Source: an uncultured Azospirillum sp.
Lineage (GTDB): Bacteria; Pseudomonadota; Alphaproteobacteria; RF32; CAG-239
Direction of reading: 5' to 3'
Assembly (NCBI GenBank): GCA_947383875.1
Contig: CANDEX010000030.1
Span: forward strand, 1 to 17,458
Length of the DNA: 17,458 bases
The position numbers were made by a program, and so were the translations under genes. Shown here one piece after another: positions 8,984 to 14,880 of this stretch (the first letter of the stretch is position 1; every line of letters starts with the position of its first letter). A model generated the notes under the pieces. The model ran no database searches. It was given only the letters and a program-made list of their open reading frames with translations, and had not been told where the DNA came from.

Positions 8984-9616
8984 ATGAAAGTTTTACTGAT
9001 TAACGGTTCACCTAATAAAAAAGGCTGCACATACACGGCTTTGAAAGAGATTTCTGAGCAGTTGGATAAAGAAGGTATCGATTCTGAAATTTATGATATC
9101 GGAACAGAAGCCATACGTCCTTGCATGGCTTGTCGTGCTTGTGCCAAACTCGGTAAATGTGTTATAAACGATAAGGTTAATGAGTTTGTTGATAAGGCCG
9201 CGGAATTTGATGGCTATATCATTGGTTCTCCTGTTCATTACGGTTCTGCTTCAGGCGTAATTGTGCCGTTTTTAGACAGAGCTTTCTTTTCGGCGTATCT
9301 TGGCGGCCGCGATATTTTCCGTCACAAACCCGGTTCGGCAATTGTCAGTGCCAGACGGGCAGGGACGACCTTTAGCATAGATCAACTTAATAAATATTTT
9401 CAAATAGCCGAAATGCCGGTTATTTCCGGTCGTTATTGGAATATGGTTCACGGTGCAAACGCAGAAGAAGTCAAACAGGATAAAGAAGGAATGCAGAATA
9501 TGCGTATATTGGCTAAAAATATGGCATATCACTTGAAATGTAAAGAAGCAGCCGCAAAGGCAGGAATAGAGCCTCCTGCAAGAGAACAGATTGAATTTAC
9601 GAACTTTATTCGCTAG
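8984..9616 (+). CDS. Flavodoxin-fold NAD(P)H-dependent FMN reductase with four-Cys motif
   Basis: A 210-residue protein. ATG 8984 is preferred over the in-frame ATG 8966 because AAGGAG (8972-8977) lies six bases before it. The N-terminus MKVLLINGSPNKKG is the phosphate-binding loop for FMN of the NADPH-dependent FMN reductase/iron-sulfur flavoprotein family. C47-x2-C50-x2-C53-x5-C59 (PCMACRAC...KC) fits the compact cysteine motif C-x2-C-x2-C-x4-7-C of iron-sulfur flavoproteins, so a [4Fe-4S] cluster is possible. GSPVHYGSASG contacts the flavin ring in relatives. No signal peptide, so cytoplasmic. It is the first gene of a four-gene operon under the copy 2 promoter. A quinone, nitro-compound or general electron-transfer role is plausible; the electron acceptor is unknown. 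Confidence 0.9.
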   Translation: MKVLLINGSPNKKGCTYTALKEISEQLDKEGIDSEIYDIGTEAIRPCMACRACAKLGKCVINDKVNEFVDKAAEFDGYIIGSPVHYGSASGVIVPFLDRAFFSAYLGGRDIFRHKPGSAIVSARRAGTTFSIDQLNKYFQIAEMPVISGRYWNMVHGANAEEVKQDKEGMQNMRILAKNMAYHLKCKEAAAKAGIEPPAREQIEFTNFIR

Positions 9617-9626
9617 GAGAACAGGA

Positions 9627-10649
9627 ATGGTAAAAAAAGTTTTAGCGGCTTTAGTTATGGGAATATCATTGTTGGGAGGAGAAAATGCCATGGCAGAAAA
9701 TGCGTTGAGTGTTAAACAAAAATCGATAGCAACCGCAGCCTCTTATGCGGCGCGCGGAAATCAGTCAGGTTTAAAACAAGCTTTGATTGCTGGTTTGAAT
9801 AGCGGCGTAACCGTAAACGAATTTAAGGAAATTCTGGTGCAAGCTTATGCATATTGCGGTTTTCCTCGCAGTTTGAATGCGCTAAACACATTAATGCAGG
9901 TAGAAGATGAACGCGGCAATAAGGATGAACAAGGAAAACTCCCGAGTGCAAAACCCAAAGGAAACAGCCTTGATTATGGCACGGAAAATCAAACGAAATT
10001 GGTAGGACAGCCGGTTCAAGGAAAAATTTATGAATTTGCTCCGGCGATTGATGAATTTTTGAAAGCTCATTTGTTTGGCGATATCTTTGCTCGTGATAAT
10101 GTTGATTGGCAAACCAGAGAATTGGCAACTATTGCTATGCTGGCCTCAATGGACAATGTATCTTCTCAGCTGAACAGTCACATTAACGTTGGTAAACATA
10201 ACGGATTAACGGATGAACAAGTGACCGAGATTTTGGAAATTGCCGATAAGACGGGAACAGAGACGGTTTTATTTGGTTTCGGCTCTGAAAATACGGCATA
10301 TGCCAAATATTTCACAGGTAAAAGCTATTTGCAGCCGATAACAAATAAAGGAATTAATGCAGCCAACGTAACTTTTGAACCAAAGTGTCGTAATAATTGG
10401 CATATACACCACAAAACGGGACAAACCTTATTGGTTGTGTCTGGTCGAGGCTGGTATCAGGAATGGGGCAAACCGGCACAGGAGCTTAAAGCCGGTGATG
10501 TTGTTGATATTCCTGAAGGCGTCAAACATTGGCATGGTGCAGCCAAAGACAGCTGGTTTACGCACATTGCCATCAGCATTCCCAATGAGGGAGCTTCTGC
10601 AGAATGGCTCGAACCTGTTTCTGATGAAGAATATAACAAGCTGAAATAA
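9627..10649 (+). CDS. Exported carboxymuconolactone decarboxylase-cupin fusion protein
   Basis: A 340-residue protein. Start ATG 9627, with TAGGAG (9614-9619) formed partly by the stop codon of the preceding gene, implying translational coupling. A signal peptide with probable cleavage after NAMA sends it to the periplasm. Residues ~30-100 and ~130-215 are two carboxymuconolactone decarboxylase (AhpD-like) helical halves. The peroxidatic CxxC of AhpD is absent: the first half has one Cys (YAYCGFP) and the second has none. Residues ~240-340 are a cupin with metal ligands H259-x-H261 and Q266, then H301 and H303 (KHWHGAA). Gln in place of the usual Glu is the arrangement of cupin (R)-hydroxynitrile lyases that bind Mn. 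Such CMD-cupin fusions often lie beside aldo/keto reductases and flavodoxins. The reaction is unknown. Confidence 0.88.
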   Translation: MVKKVLAALVMGISLLGGENAMAENALSVKQKSIATAASYAARGNQSGLKQALIAGLNSGVTVNEFKEILVQAYAYCGFPRSLNALNTLMQVEDERGNKDEQGKLPSAKPKGNSLDYGTENQTKLVGQPVQGKIYEFAPAIDEFLKAHLFGDIFARDNVDWQTRELATIAMLASMDNVSSQLNSHINVGKHNGLTDEQVTEILEIADKTGTETVLFGFGSENTAYAKYFTGKSYLQPITNKGINAANVTFEPKCRNNWHIHHKTGQTLLVVSGRGWYQEWGKPAQELKAGDVVDIPEGVKHWHGAAKDSWFTHIAISIPNEGASAEWLEPVSDEEYNKLK

Positions 10650-10659
10650 GGAACAGGCG

Positions 10660-11352
10660 ATGAACAGACCATATATCATCTGTCATATGCTGGTTTCTTA
10701 CAATAATAAAATCTCCGGCGGCTTTATGTTTTCTCCTGAAGCTGCCGGATTAATCGGCGACTATGGGCGTATAGACAGAGAGTTCAATGCTCGGGCATGG
10801 CTTTGCGGTAAAACAACAATGAAAGAGTTTACCGGAGATATAAAGCCGGACATATCTCATCTTGATGCGCAATATCCGCGGACGGACTTTGTCGCAGATA
10901 AAAATGCGGCGCAGTATGTTGTGGTGACGGATCCGCTGGGTGAACTCGGATATGAGCATAATTATCTTGAAAAAGGAGGAAGAAAGTCGTTCATTATCGA
11001 GCTTTTGACACAGGCAGTGAGCGACGCTTATATCACATATCTGCGAGACCTTGGCATTTCGTACATATTTGCCGGAGAAAAGGAGCTTGATTTGAACAAG
11101 GCCACGCAAAAACTAAAGACTTTATTGGGCATAAACACATTAGTGTCTCATGGCGGCGGCTATACCAACGGCACTTTATTGAGAGCAGGCTTGATAGATG
11201 AACTGAGTTTGGTTCGCGTGCCCTTGGTAGAAGATAATGATAATGAAGTTTCTTTATTTGGAAAAGAAGATGTTCCGCAACCGTTGTTTGAGTTAAAAAG
11301 TGCTGAAAAATTGGAAAACGGCGGAGAATGGCTGAGATATTTAATTAAATAG
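10660..11352 (+). CDS. RibD C-terminal/dihydrofolate reductase-like NADPH reductase
   Basis: A 230-residue protein. AAGGA at 10648-10652 overlaps the previous stop and lies seven bases before ATG 10660. It belongs to the RibD_C fold. RPYIICHMLVSYNNKISGG at the N-terminus matches the substrate/cofactor strand (RPxV..SLDGKI) of RibD C-terminal domains. GGGYTNGTLLRAGLIDEL (from about residue 166) is the classic GG..L...L...GLIDE segment around the NADPH site. The deaminase half of RibD is absent, so this is a stand-alone reductase and not a full riboflavin enzyme. Members in stress operons are annotated only as dihydrofolate reductase family proteins. Cytoplasmic, third gene of the operon. Its substrate is unknown; in this context a carbonyl or pyrimidine-like compound is possible. 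Confidence 0.88.
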   Translation: MNRPYIICHMLVSYNNKISGGFMFSPEAAGLIGDYGRIDREFNARAWLCGKTTMKEFTGDIKPDISHLDAQYPRTDFVADKNAAQYVVVTDPLGELGYEHNYLEKGGRKSFIIELLTQAVSDAYITYLRDLGISYIFAGEKELDLNKATQKLKTLLGINTLVSHGGGYTNGTLLRAGLIDELSLVRVPLVEDNDNEVSLFGKEDVPQPLFELKSAEKLENGGEWLRYLIK

Positions 11353-11361
11353 GAGTGAGCA

Positions 11362-12363
11362 ATGAGGTATCGTAAAATCGGAGATTTGGAAGTATCGGCA
11401 GTCGGTTTGGGTTGCATGGGAATGAGCCATGCTTACGGAGAACCGGCGAATAAAAAAGATATGACTAACCTTTTAGCTCAAGCTGTTGACATCGGCTATA
11501 CATTTTTTGATACGGCAGAAATATACGGCACGCCGGAAAATCCACACGAAAATGAGGAAATTGTCGGAAGTATTTTGAAAAAATACCGTAACAAAGTCGT
11601 GATTGCGACTAAGTTCGGCATTACCTTTGACAAGACAAGTTCTGTTCTGCCATATCCTTTAGTGCCGGATTCACGTCCTGAAGAAATTGTTAAAGCCGTT
11701 GATGGATCGCTCAAACGGTTACAGACAGACCATATAGACCTCTATTATCAACATCGTTCTGACCCGAATGTGCCGATTGAAGAAGTTGCTGTTGTTATGC
11801 AAAAATTGATGTCTGACGGGAAAATTTTGCATTGGGGATTGTCAGAAGCCGATGAAGAACATATTCGCCGTGCACATAAAGTTTGTCCGTTGACGGCAAT
11901 TCAAAACCGTTACCACATGATGTACCGTAATTATGAAGTTTTGTTTCCTGTATTGGAAGAATTGAGTATCGGGTTTGTGCCTTTTTCTCCGTTGGCTAAC
12001 GGTTTGCTTTCAGGAAAATATAATGCAGAAAGCAAATTTGATGCAAAAGGCGATTATCGCGCGGTTATGCCACAGTTTCAAAAAGAAGCTTATGAGCAAA
12101 ACCGGGAACTGTTGGCTCTTTTACATAATATAGCCGAAGAAAAGAATGCAACGCCGGCACAAATTTCACTGGCTTGGATGATTTGCAAAAAGCCTTGGAT
12201 AGCTCCAATTCCCGGAACACGCAAACCGGAAAGGCTGATTGAAAATGCCGGAGCGGCAGATGTATTGCTTTCTGCCGAAGAAGAAAAACAAATTGACGAA
12301 GCTCTTGATAAAGTGCATATGTCTGATGTTTACGGCGGAGCCAAATTGTCAACAGAGAGATAA
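11362..12363 (+). CDS. Aldo/keto reductase
   Basis: A 333-residue NADPH-dependent carbonyl reductase of normal length. TAGGAG (11350-11355) overlaps the previous stop and lies six bases before ATG 11362. The (alpha/beta)8-barrel motifs are complete: LEVSAVGLGCMGMSHAYG near the start and the catalytic tetrad D50, Y55 (FFDTAEIYG), K84 (VIATKFG) and H131 (LYYQHRSD). The C-terminal cofactor site reads PIPGTRKPERLIEN. It resembles the YajO/YakC/IolS side of the superfamily rather than the DkgA type, as judged from the N-terminal motif. It is the last gene of the operon and is followed by a terminator. Reduction of aldehydes or ketones to alcohols is the expected reaction, which fits an aldehyde-type signal for the AraC_N regulator. 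Confidence 0.95.
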   Translation: MRYRKIGDLEVSAVGLGCMGMSHAYGEPANKKDMTNLLAQAVDIGYTFFDTAEIYGTPENPHENEEIVGSILKKYRNKVVIATKFGITFDKTSSVLPYPLVPDSRPEEIVKAVDGSLKRLQTDHIDLYYQHRSDPNVPIEEVAVVMQKLMSDGKILHWGLSEADEEHIRRAHKVCPLTAIQNRYHMMYRNYEVLFPVLEELSIGFVPFSPLANGLLSGKYNAESKFDAKGDYRAVMPQFQKEAYEQNRELLALLHNIAEEKNATPAQISLAWMICKKPWIAPIPGTRKPERLIENAGAADVLLSAEEEKQIDEALDKVHMSDVYGGAKLSTER

Positions 12364-12392
12364 TTATTTAAGATGTCTAAAGCATTTGTTTA

Positions 12393-12418
12393 AAGCCTCT
12401 AAGATGTAGAGGCTTTTT
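12393..12418 (+). terminator. Terminator of the reductase operon
   Basis: AAGCCTCT (12393-12400) pairs with AGAGGCTT (12408-12415) over a 7-nt loop and continues into TTTTT. Confidence 0.85.
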
Positions 12419-12457
12419 CTGTAACAAAAATTTCACAAAATTGACAAAAATACAATA

Positions 12458-12486
12458 TTGACGGAATTGTCAAAAAATGGTATGTT
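12458..12486 (+). promoter_or_regulatory. Promoter with inverted repeat ahead of the 84-aa gene
   Basis: TTGACG (12458-12463), a 17-nt spacer and TATGTT (12481-12486), with TGG directly before the -10 (extended -10 type). TTGAC (12458-12462) and GTCAA (12469-12473) form an inverted repeat with 6 bases between that covers the -35, so a repressor could bind here. A further TTGACA at 12441 has no matching -10. Confidence 0.55.
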
Positions 12487-12522
12487 GTATTTGTTATTCA
12501 ACTTATGGAAGGACTTAAACAA

Positions 12523-12777
12523 ATGCTGAATACTCAATCTGTAAAGGAAATTGAATCTTTGTGTTTGGTTATAGCCAAAAAAAATAAAATTTCTTTTCAG
12601 GATGCTTTTGCACGCCTGACCGAAGAACAGCAGGCCATTTATGATGAATTGATGACACGCGAGTATAAGACCAAGTTGAATCAGGTATATGGTGCTGATT
12701 GGATAAAAAAGGCTTCACCAGTCTTGCTATACCAAACCTCATTAAAGAATTATCGTAAACACGTTTATAGTTTGTAA
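12523..12777 (+). CDS. Hypothetical 84-aa protein
   Basis: I do not recognise this family. The start is ATG 12523, because GGAAGGA (12507-12513) lies about nine bases before it; the in-frame ATG 12505 has nothing comparable. The 84 residues are charged and look mostly helical, with no membrane segment, no signal peptide and no Cys pair (one Cys at LCLV). Features are an N-terminal helix (VKEIESLCLVIAKKNKIS), a central helix rich in E/Q (FARLTEEQQAIYDELM) and a basic, tyrosine-containing C-terminus (KNYRKHVYSL). A clear promoter and ribosome site argue that it is a real gene. It stands alone between two terminators. It could be a small regulatory or nucleic-acid-associated protein, but this is only an impression from composition. 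Confidence 0.7.
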   Translation: MLNTQSVKEIESLCLVIAKKNKISFQDAFARLTEEQQAIYDELMTREYKTKLNQVYGADWIKKASPVLLYQTSLKNYRKHVYSL

Positions 12778-12792
12778 CCGGGAGAAAAAAAG

Positions 12793-12846
12793 ATGCTCTT
12801 GTTTATTTTCAATATCATCAGTGCGTTACAAACTCCGTACCTATGA
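12793..12846 (+). CDS. Possible 17-aa hydrophobic peptide ORF
   Basis: ATG 12793 to TGA 12844-12846 encodes MLLFIFNIISALQTPYL. GGGAG at 12780-12784 lies 8 bases before the ATG and directly after the stop of the 84-aa gene, so translational coupling is possible. The hydrophobic half could span or insert into a membrane. The stop codon lies at the start of a hairpin. Candidates are a leader peptide, a small membrane peptide or chance; nothing but the ribosome site supports translation. Confidence 0.35.
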   Translation: MLLFIFNIISALQTPYL

Positions 12847-12928
12847 CGTCTGAACGTCAGATTCGGGTTTTCACTCCCTGTCAACCCGAATAAGAACAAA
12901 AAGCTCCTTTCCCCAAAGGAGCTTTTTT
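12844..12928 (+). terminator. Stacked hairpins ending in a strong rho-independent terminator
   Basis: Three stems follow one another. TGACG/CGTCA spans 12844-12848 and 12855-12859. TTCGGGTT/AACCCGAA spans 12862-12869 and 12883-12890. The terminator stem AAGCTCCTTT/AAAGGAGCTT has a CCCC loop, arms at 12901-12910 and 12915-12924, and a T-run to 12928. The last stem alone is a full terminator for the 84-aa gene. The two stems before it make the 3' region unusually structured and could belong to a 3'-UTR-derived small RNA. Confidence 0.85.
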
Positions 12929-12939
12929 GATTTCTCCCT

Positions 12940-12968
12940 TTTACATTTAAACTCTTTTGTGCTAAACT
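12940..12968 (+). promoter_or_regulatory. Promoter for the HAD-IIA gene
   Basis: TTTACA (12940-12945), a 17-nt spacer and TAAACT (12963-12968), with TGC directly before the -10 (extended -10). It lies after the terminator at 12928 and about 32 bases before the TTG start. Confidence 0.5.
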
Positions 12969-12999
12969 CCGAACCTATTCTGCAAGGGAGGAAATAGAA

Positions 13000-13851
13000 T
13001 TGGTTGATAAACACTTATCTGATTTGCTGACCGCCTATGATACTTATATTCTGGATAGTTCTGTCATATTAACGTCATCCTCGGGTGATTTTTATCCGGG
13101 GGCGGAGGCTGCGTTATCTTTGTTGGCGGAGCAGAAAAAGCAGGTTATTGTTTATGACAATTCTCCATTGCTTCCGTCAGTTTATTATACCGATAGACAT
13201 TGGCGGAAGTGGAGCGATAAGGGCTTTGGGTTTGAGACTTCTTATGGACTTTGTCAGAGGCATTTGCAACAGCAGGGGTATTTCAGCTATTTTCTGTTTG
13301 GTCGCCGCCCGCTGCCGGGACTGATATTTATGCCGGATATGTCTTTGGCCGAATTTATTTATCTTGACCTGCCGGGATTACCTCAGGCTTATCTCCGTCA
13401 GGATAGTTTGATTAAAATCCCTGAATTTCCTGAACTTGTTTTTGCTGCTTCAGTAGAAGTATTTGCTCCGTTTTTACAACAAGCGCGTCAACAGGAAAAA
13501 GTTATTTTTTGCGGCACCCCTGTTTTTACGGATAAGATATTAATCGGCAATAGGGAGGTTGTTTCAACCAAAGCCATACTTGACTATTATCGTTCCTTGG
13601 GTGGGAGAGTGGTCGAATTCGGCAAACCGGAATTGTCGTCTTATGAAGCCGTTTTAAACCGCCTGCCTGCCGCCGGAAAAATCCTTTGCGTCGGGCACAG
13701 TGCCGAGGCTGATGTTCGAGGTGCGGTTAATCTTTGTCGAGCAGGATATAAGGCAGAATCTTTGCTGATAAGTAATAAAAAATCGGCAGAAGTTGATTTG
13801 CCTGCTTTCAAATCAGACTATATTATGCCGACTTTTTCATTAACCTCCTGA
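13000..13851 (+). CDS. HAD-superfamily class IIA protein (TIGR01459-like) with degenerate catalytic motifs
   Basis: A 283-residue protein starting at TTG 13000. GGGAGGA (12986-12992) lies seven bases before it and no ATG is available nearby. The layout is that of class IIA HAD phosphatases: YDTYILD19SSVIL corresponds to motif I, followed by FYPGA..AL..L and VIVYDNSP (motif II position). GK209P then matches the motif III lysine, and VGHSAEADVRGA matches motif IV. In this family motif I normally continues with a G-V-L after the nucleophile and motif IV begins GD. Here motif I reads D-S-S-V-I-L, motif II has YDN in place of the usual SN, and the first Asp of motif IV is H233, with only D238 left. 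The Mg site is therefore impaired. It may be a non-catalytic member or have changed chemistry. Cytoplasmic, monocistronic. Confidence 0.8.
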   Translation: MVDKHLSDLLTAYDTYILDSSVILTSSSGDFYPGAEAALSLLAEQKKQVIVYDNSPLLPSVYYTDRHWRKWSDKGFGFETSYGLCQRHLQQQGYFSYFLFGRRPLPGLIFMPDMSLAEFIYLDLPGLPQAYLRQDSLIKIPEFPELVFAASVEVFAPFLQQARQQEKVIFCGTPVFTDKILIGNREVVSTKAILDYYRSLGGRVVEFGKPELSSYEAVLNRLPAAGKILCVGHSAEADVRGAVNLCRAGYKAESLLISNKKSAEVDLPAFKSDYIMPTFSLTS

Positions 13852-13865
13852 TTTGTCTAAAAAAC

Positions 13866-13894
13866 TGGACGAGTTTGGTAATTTGTGTTATGCT
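13866..13894 (+). promoter_or_regulatory. Candidate promoter for the small exported protein pair
   Basis: TGGACG (13866-13871), a 17-nt spacer and TATGCT (13889-13894), with TGT just before the -10. Each hexamer matches consensus at 4 of 6 positions. The region TTGTGnTA..CT resembles the -10 region of the HAD gene promoter. Confidence 0.4.
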
Positions 13895-13922
13895 GTATGT
13901 CTAAACACAAATTATTTTGCAT

Positions 13923-14390
13923 ATGAAAAAACTATTATTTCTCTTGGTGGGATTAATGCTCAGCACTTTCTCACTTTCGGCGCAAGACAAATTAGACCGT
14001 TTTATCCATCAGATGAATCGAACTGAAGAAGCTTGCCGTCGTGTTATCAATACCGGAAATGAACTGAAAAGATTATCTCCGGTAAAAACTTACGATTACG
14101 GCACCACACAAGTTAAGGTCGTTGGTCGTAAAATAAAAAAAATCACTATCGGCGACATTGTTCTTGTTAATAACAAAAGCAGTGTAGAAGTTTACCGTCA
14201 ATATAATGGCAGCCGCAGCCGTTTGGCTTTGGTTTCCAAATATTATGACAGTGAGCAGATATACACGGCCAAAGCCTCAGTTTCCGGTGGAACGATTACT
14301 TATAAAGTAGGCGTTATCGTTGCTGACCGGGAGGCCGTCGTTTTCAAACTGGCAGGAAACCATATCGCCGAAGAATATGATTTAGAATAA
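13923..14390 (+). CDS. Small exported protein, unknown function (Bacteroidota-like signal peptide)
   Basis: A 155-residue protein from ATG 13923. No Shine-Dalgarno sequence precedes it; upstream is AT-rich (ATTATTTTGCAT), unlike nearly all other genes in the window. The N-terminus is a signal peptide, MKKLLFLLVGLMLSTFSLSA, with the mature protein starting QDK. A Gln directly after the cut follows the Q-rule of Bacteroidota secreted proteins. The mature part begins with a helix (LDRFIHQMNRTEEACRRVI), followed by strand-rich sequence. I see no known domain or catalytic motif. The next gene, 22 bases downstream, has the same kind of signal peptide and a related EVYRQYNGS / QVYRYESGK stretch, so the two may be distant relatives working together. 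The function is unknown. Confidence 0.78.
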   Translation: MKKLLFLLVGLMLSTFSLSAQDKLDRFIHQMNRTEEACRRVINTGNELKRLSPVKTYDYGTTQVKVVGRKIKKITIGDIVLVNNKSSVEVYRQYNGSRSRLALVSKYYDSEQIYTAKASVSGGTITYKVGVIVADREAVVFKLAGNHIAEEYDLE

Positions 14391-14412
14391 ATAACCATTT
14401 AATTTTATTATT

Positions 14413-14794
14413 ATGAAAAAGTTTTTATTGATGATGTTTTTTATCATCGCCGGTGTGGCATATATGCACGCTCAAGAGACGTATACCACATCTAAAAAAA
14501 CAACGGTAACTACTGAAAAGTACAATAAAAATAAGATTGTTGCACTACAGTGGGGAAACTTGCGGATTGAATCTTATTCGACATTCATGCAAGTTTACCG
14601 TTATGAAAGCGGAAAATGGGTATCTCATCAATACATTCCCCGGGATACGCCCAAAACATATCGTTTCGAGAAAACATATGTGACGATTTGTCACTCACAC
14701 CATTGTCGTGACTGTATTGGGTGCCAGAGAAGGAGCCGGCGTTTCGGTAACTTTTAACGGTTCGGTAAGAGAAGCCTTTACGCTTAAACCCTAA
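14413..14794 (+). pseudogene. Second small exported protein, frameshifted near its C-terminus
   Basis: ATG 14413 opens a frame with signal peptide MKKFLLMMFFIIAGVAYMHA and mature start QET. No Shine-Dalgarno is seen (TTTATTATT upstream). In this frame it ends at 14757 with an odd His/Cys/Arg-rich tail (ICHSHHCRDCIGCQRRSRR). From 14702 the +1 frame reads IVVTVLGAREGAGVSVTF, ending REAFTLKP with a stop at 14792-14794, eight bases before a terminator, and it looks like the natural beta-rich C-terminus. One extra base near 14690-14702 explains this: removing one C at 14700/14701 rejoins the frames into about 126 residues. There is no homopolymer run at the site. It may be a true mutation, an assembly error, or (less likely) recoding. 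Function unknown. Confidence 0.7.
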
Positions 14795-14801
14795 TCGGAG
14801 A

Positions 14802-14832
14802 GGAAAGTTCATTTTGAACTTTCCTTTTTTTT
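14802..14832 (+). terminator. Terminator of the small exported protein pair
   Basis: GGAAAGTTCA (14802-14811) pairs with TGAACTTTCC (14815-14824) over a TTT loop and is followed by eight T. Confidence 0.92.
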
Positions 14833-14835
14833 ATT

Positions 14836-14866
14836 CTGTGGTTATATAAAAGAAAGATAACCGCAG
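14836..14866 (+). promoter_or_regulatory. Inverted repeat/hairpin just upstream of the Mo-cofactor gene
   Basis: CTGTGGTTAT (14836-14845) can pair with ATAACCGCAG (14857-14866), ten pairs including one G-U, with an A-rich 11-base loop. It ends 14 bases before ATG 14881 and just before the weak ribosome site AAGGG at 14869-14873. It could be an operator overlapping an AT-rich -10 (TATATA) or an mRNA element. It is too small for a moco riboswitch. Confidence 0.35.
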
Positions 14867-14880
14867 CAAGGGTCTGGGAT

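Noticed and set aside
12844..12928. Attenuator controlling the HAD-IIA gene
   Set aside because: A separate promoter at 12940-12968 follows the terminator and I see no clear alternative antiterminator pairing, so a plain terminator of the upstream unit is simpler.
13913..13919. Bacteroidota-type -7 promoter box before the small exported gene
   Set aside because: TATTTTG is one base short of TAnnTTTG and lies only a few bases before the ATG, so it cannot be its promoter.
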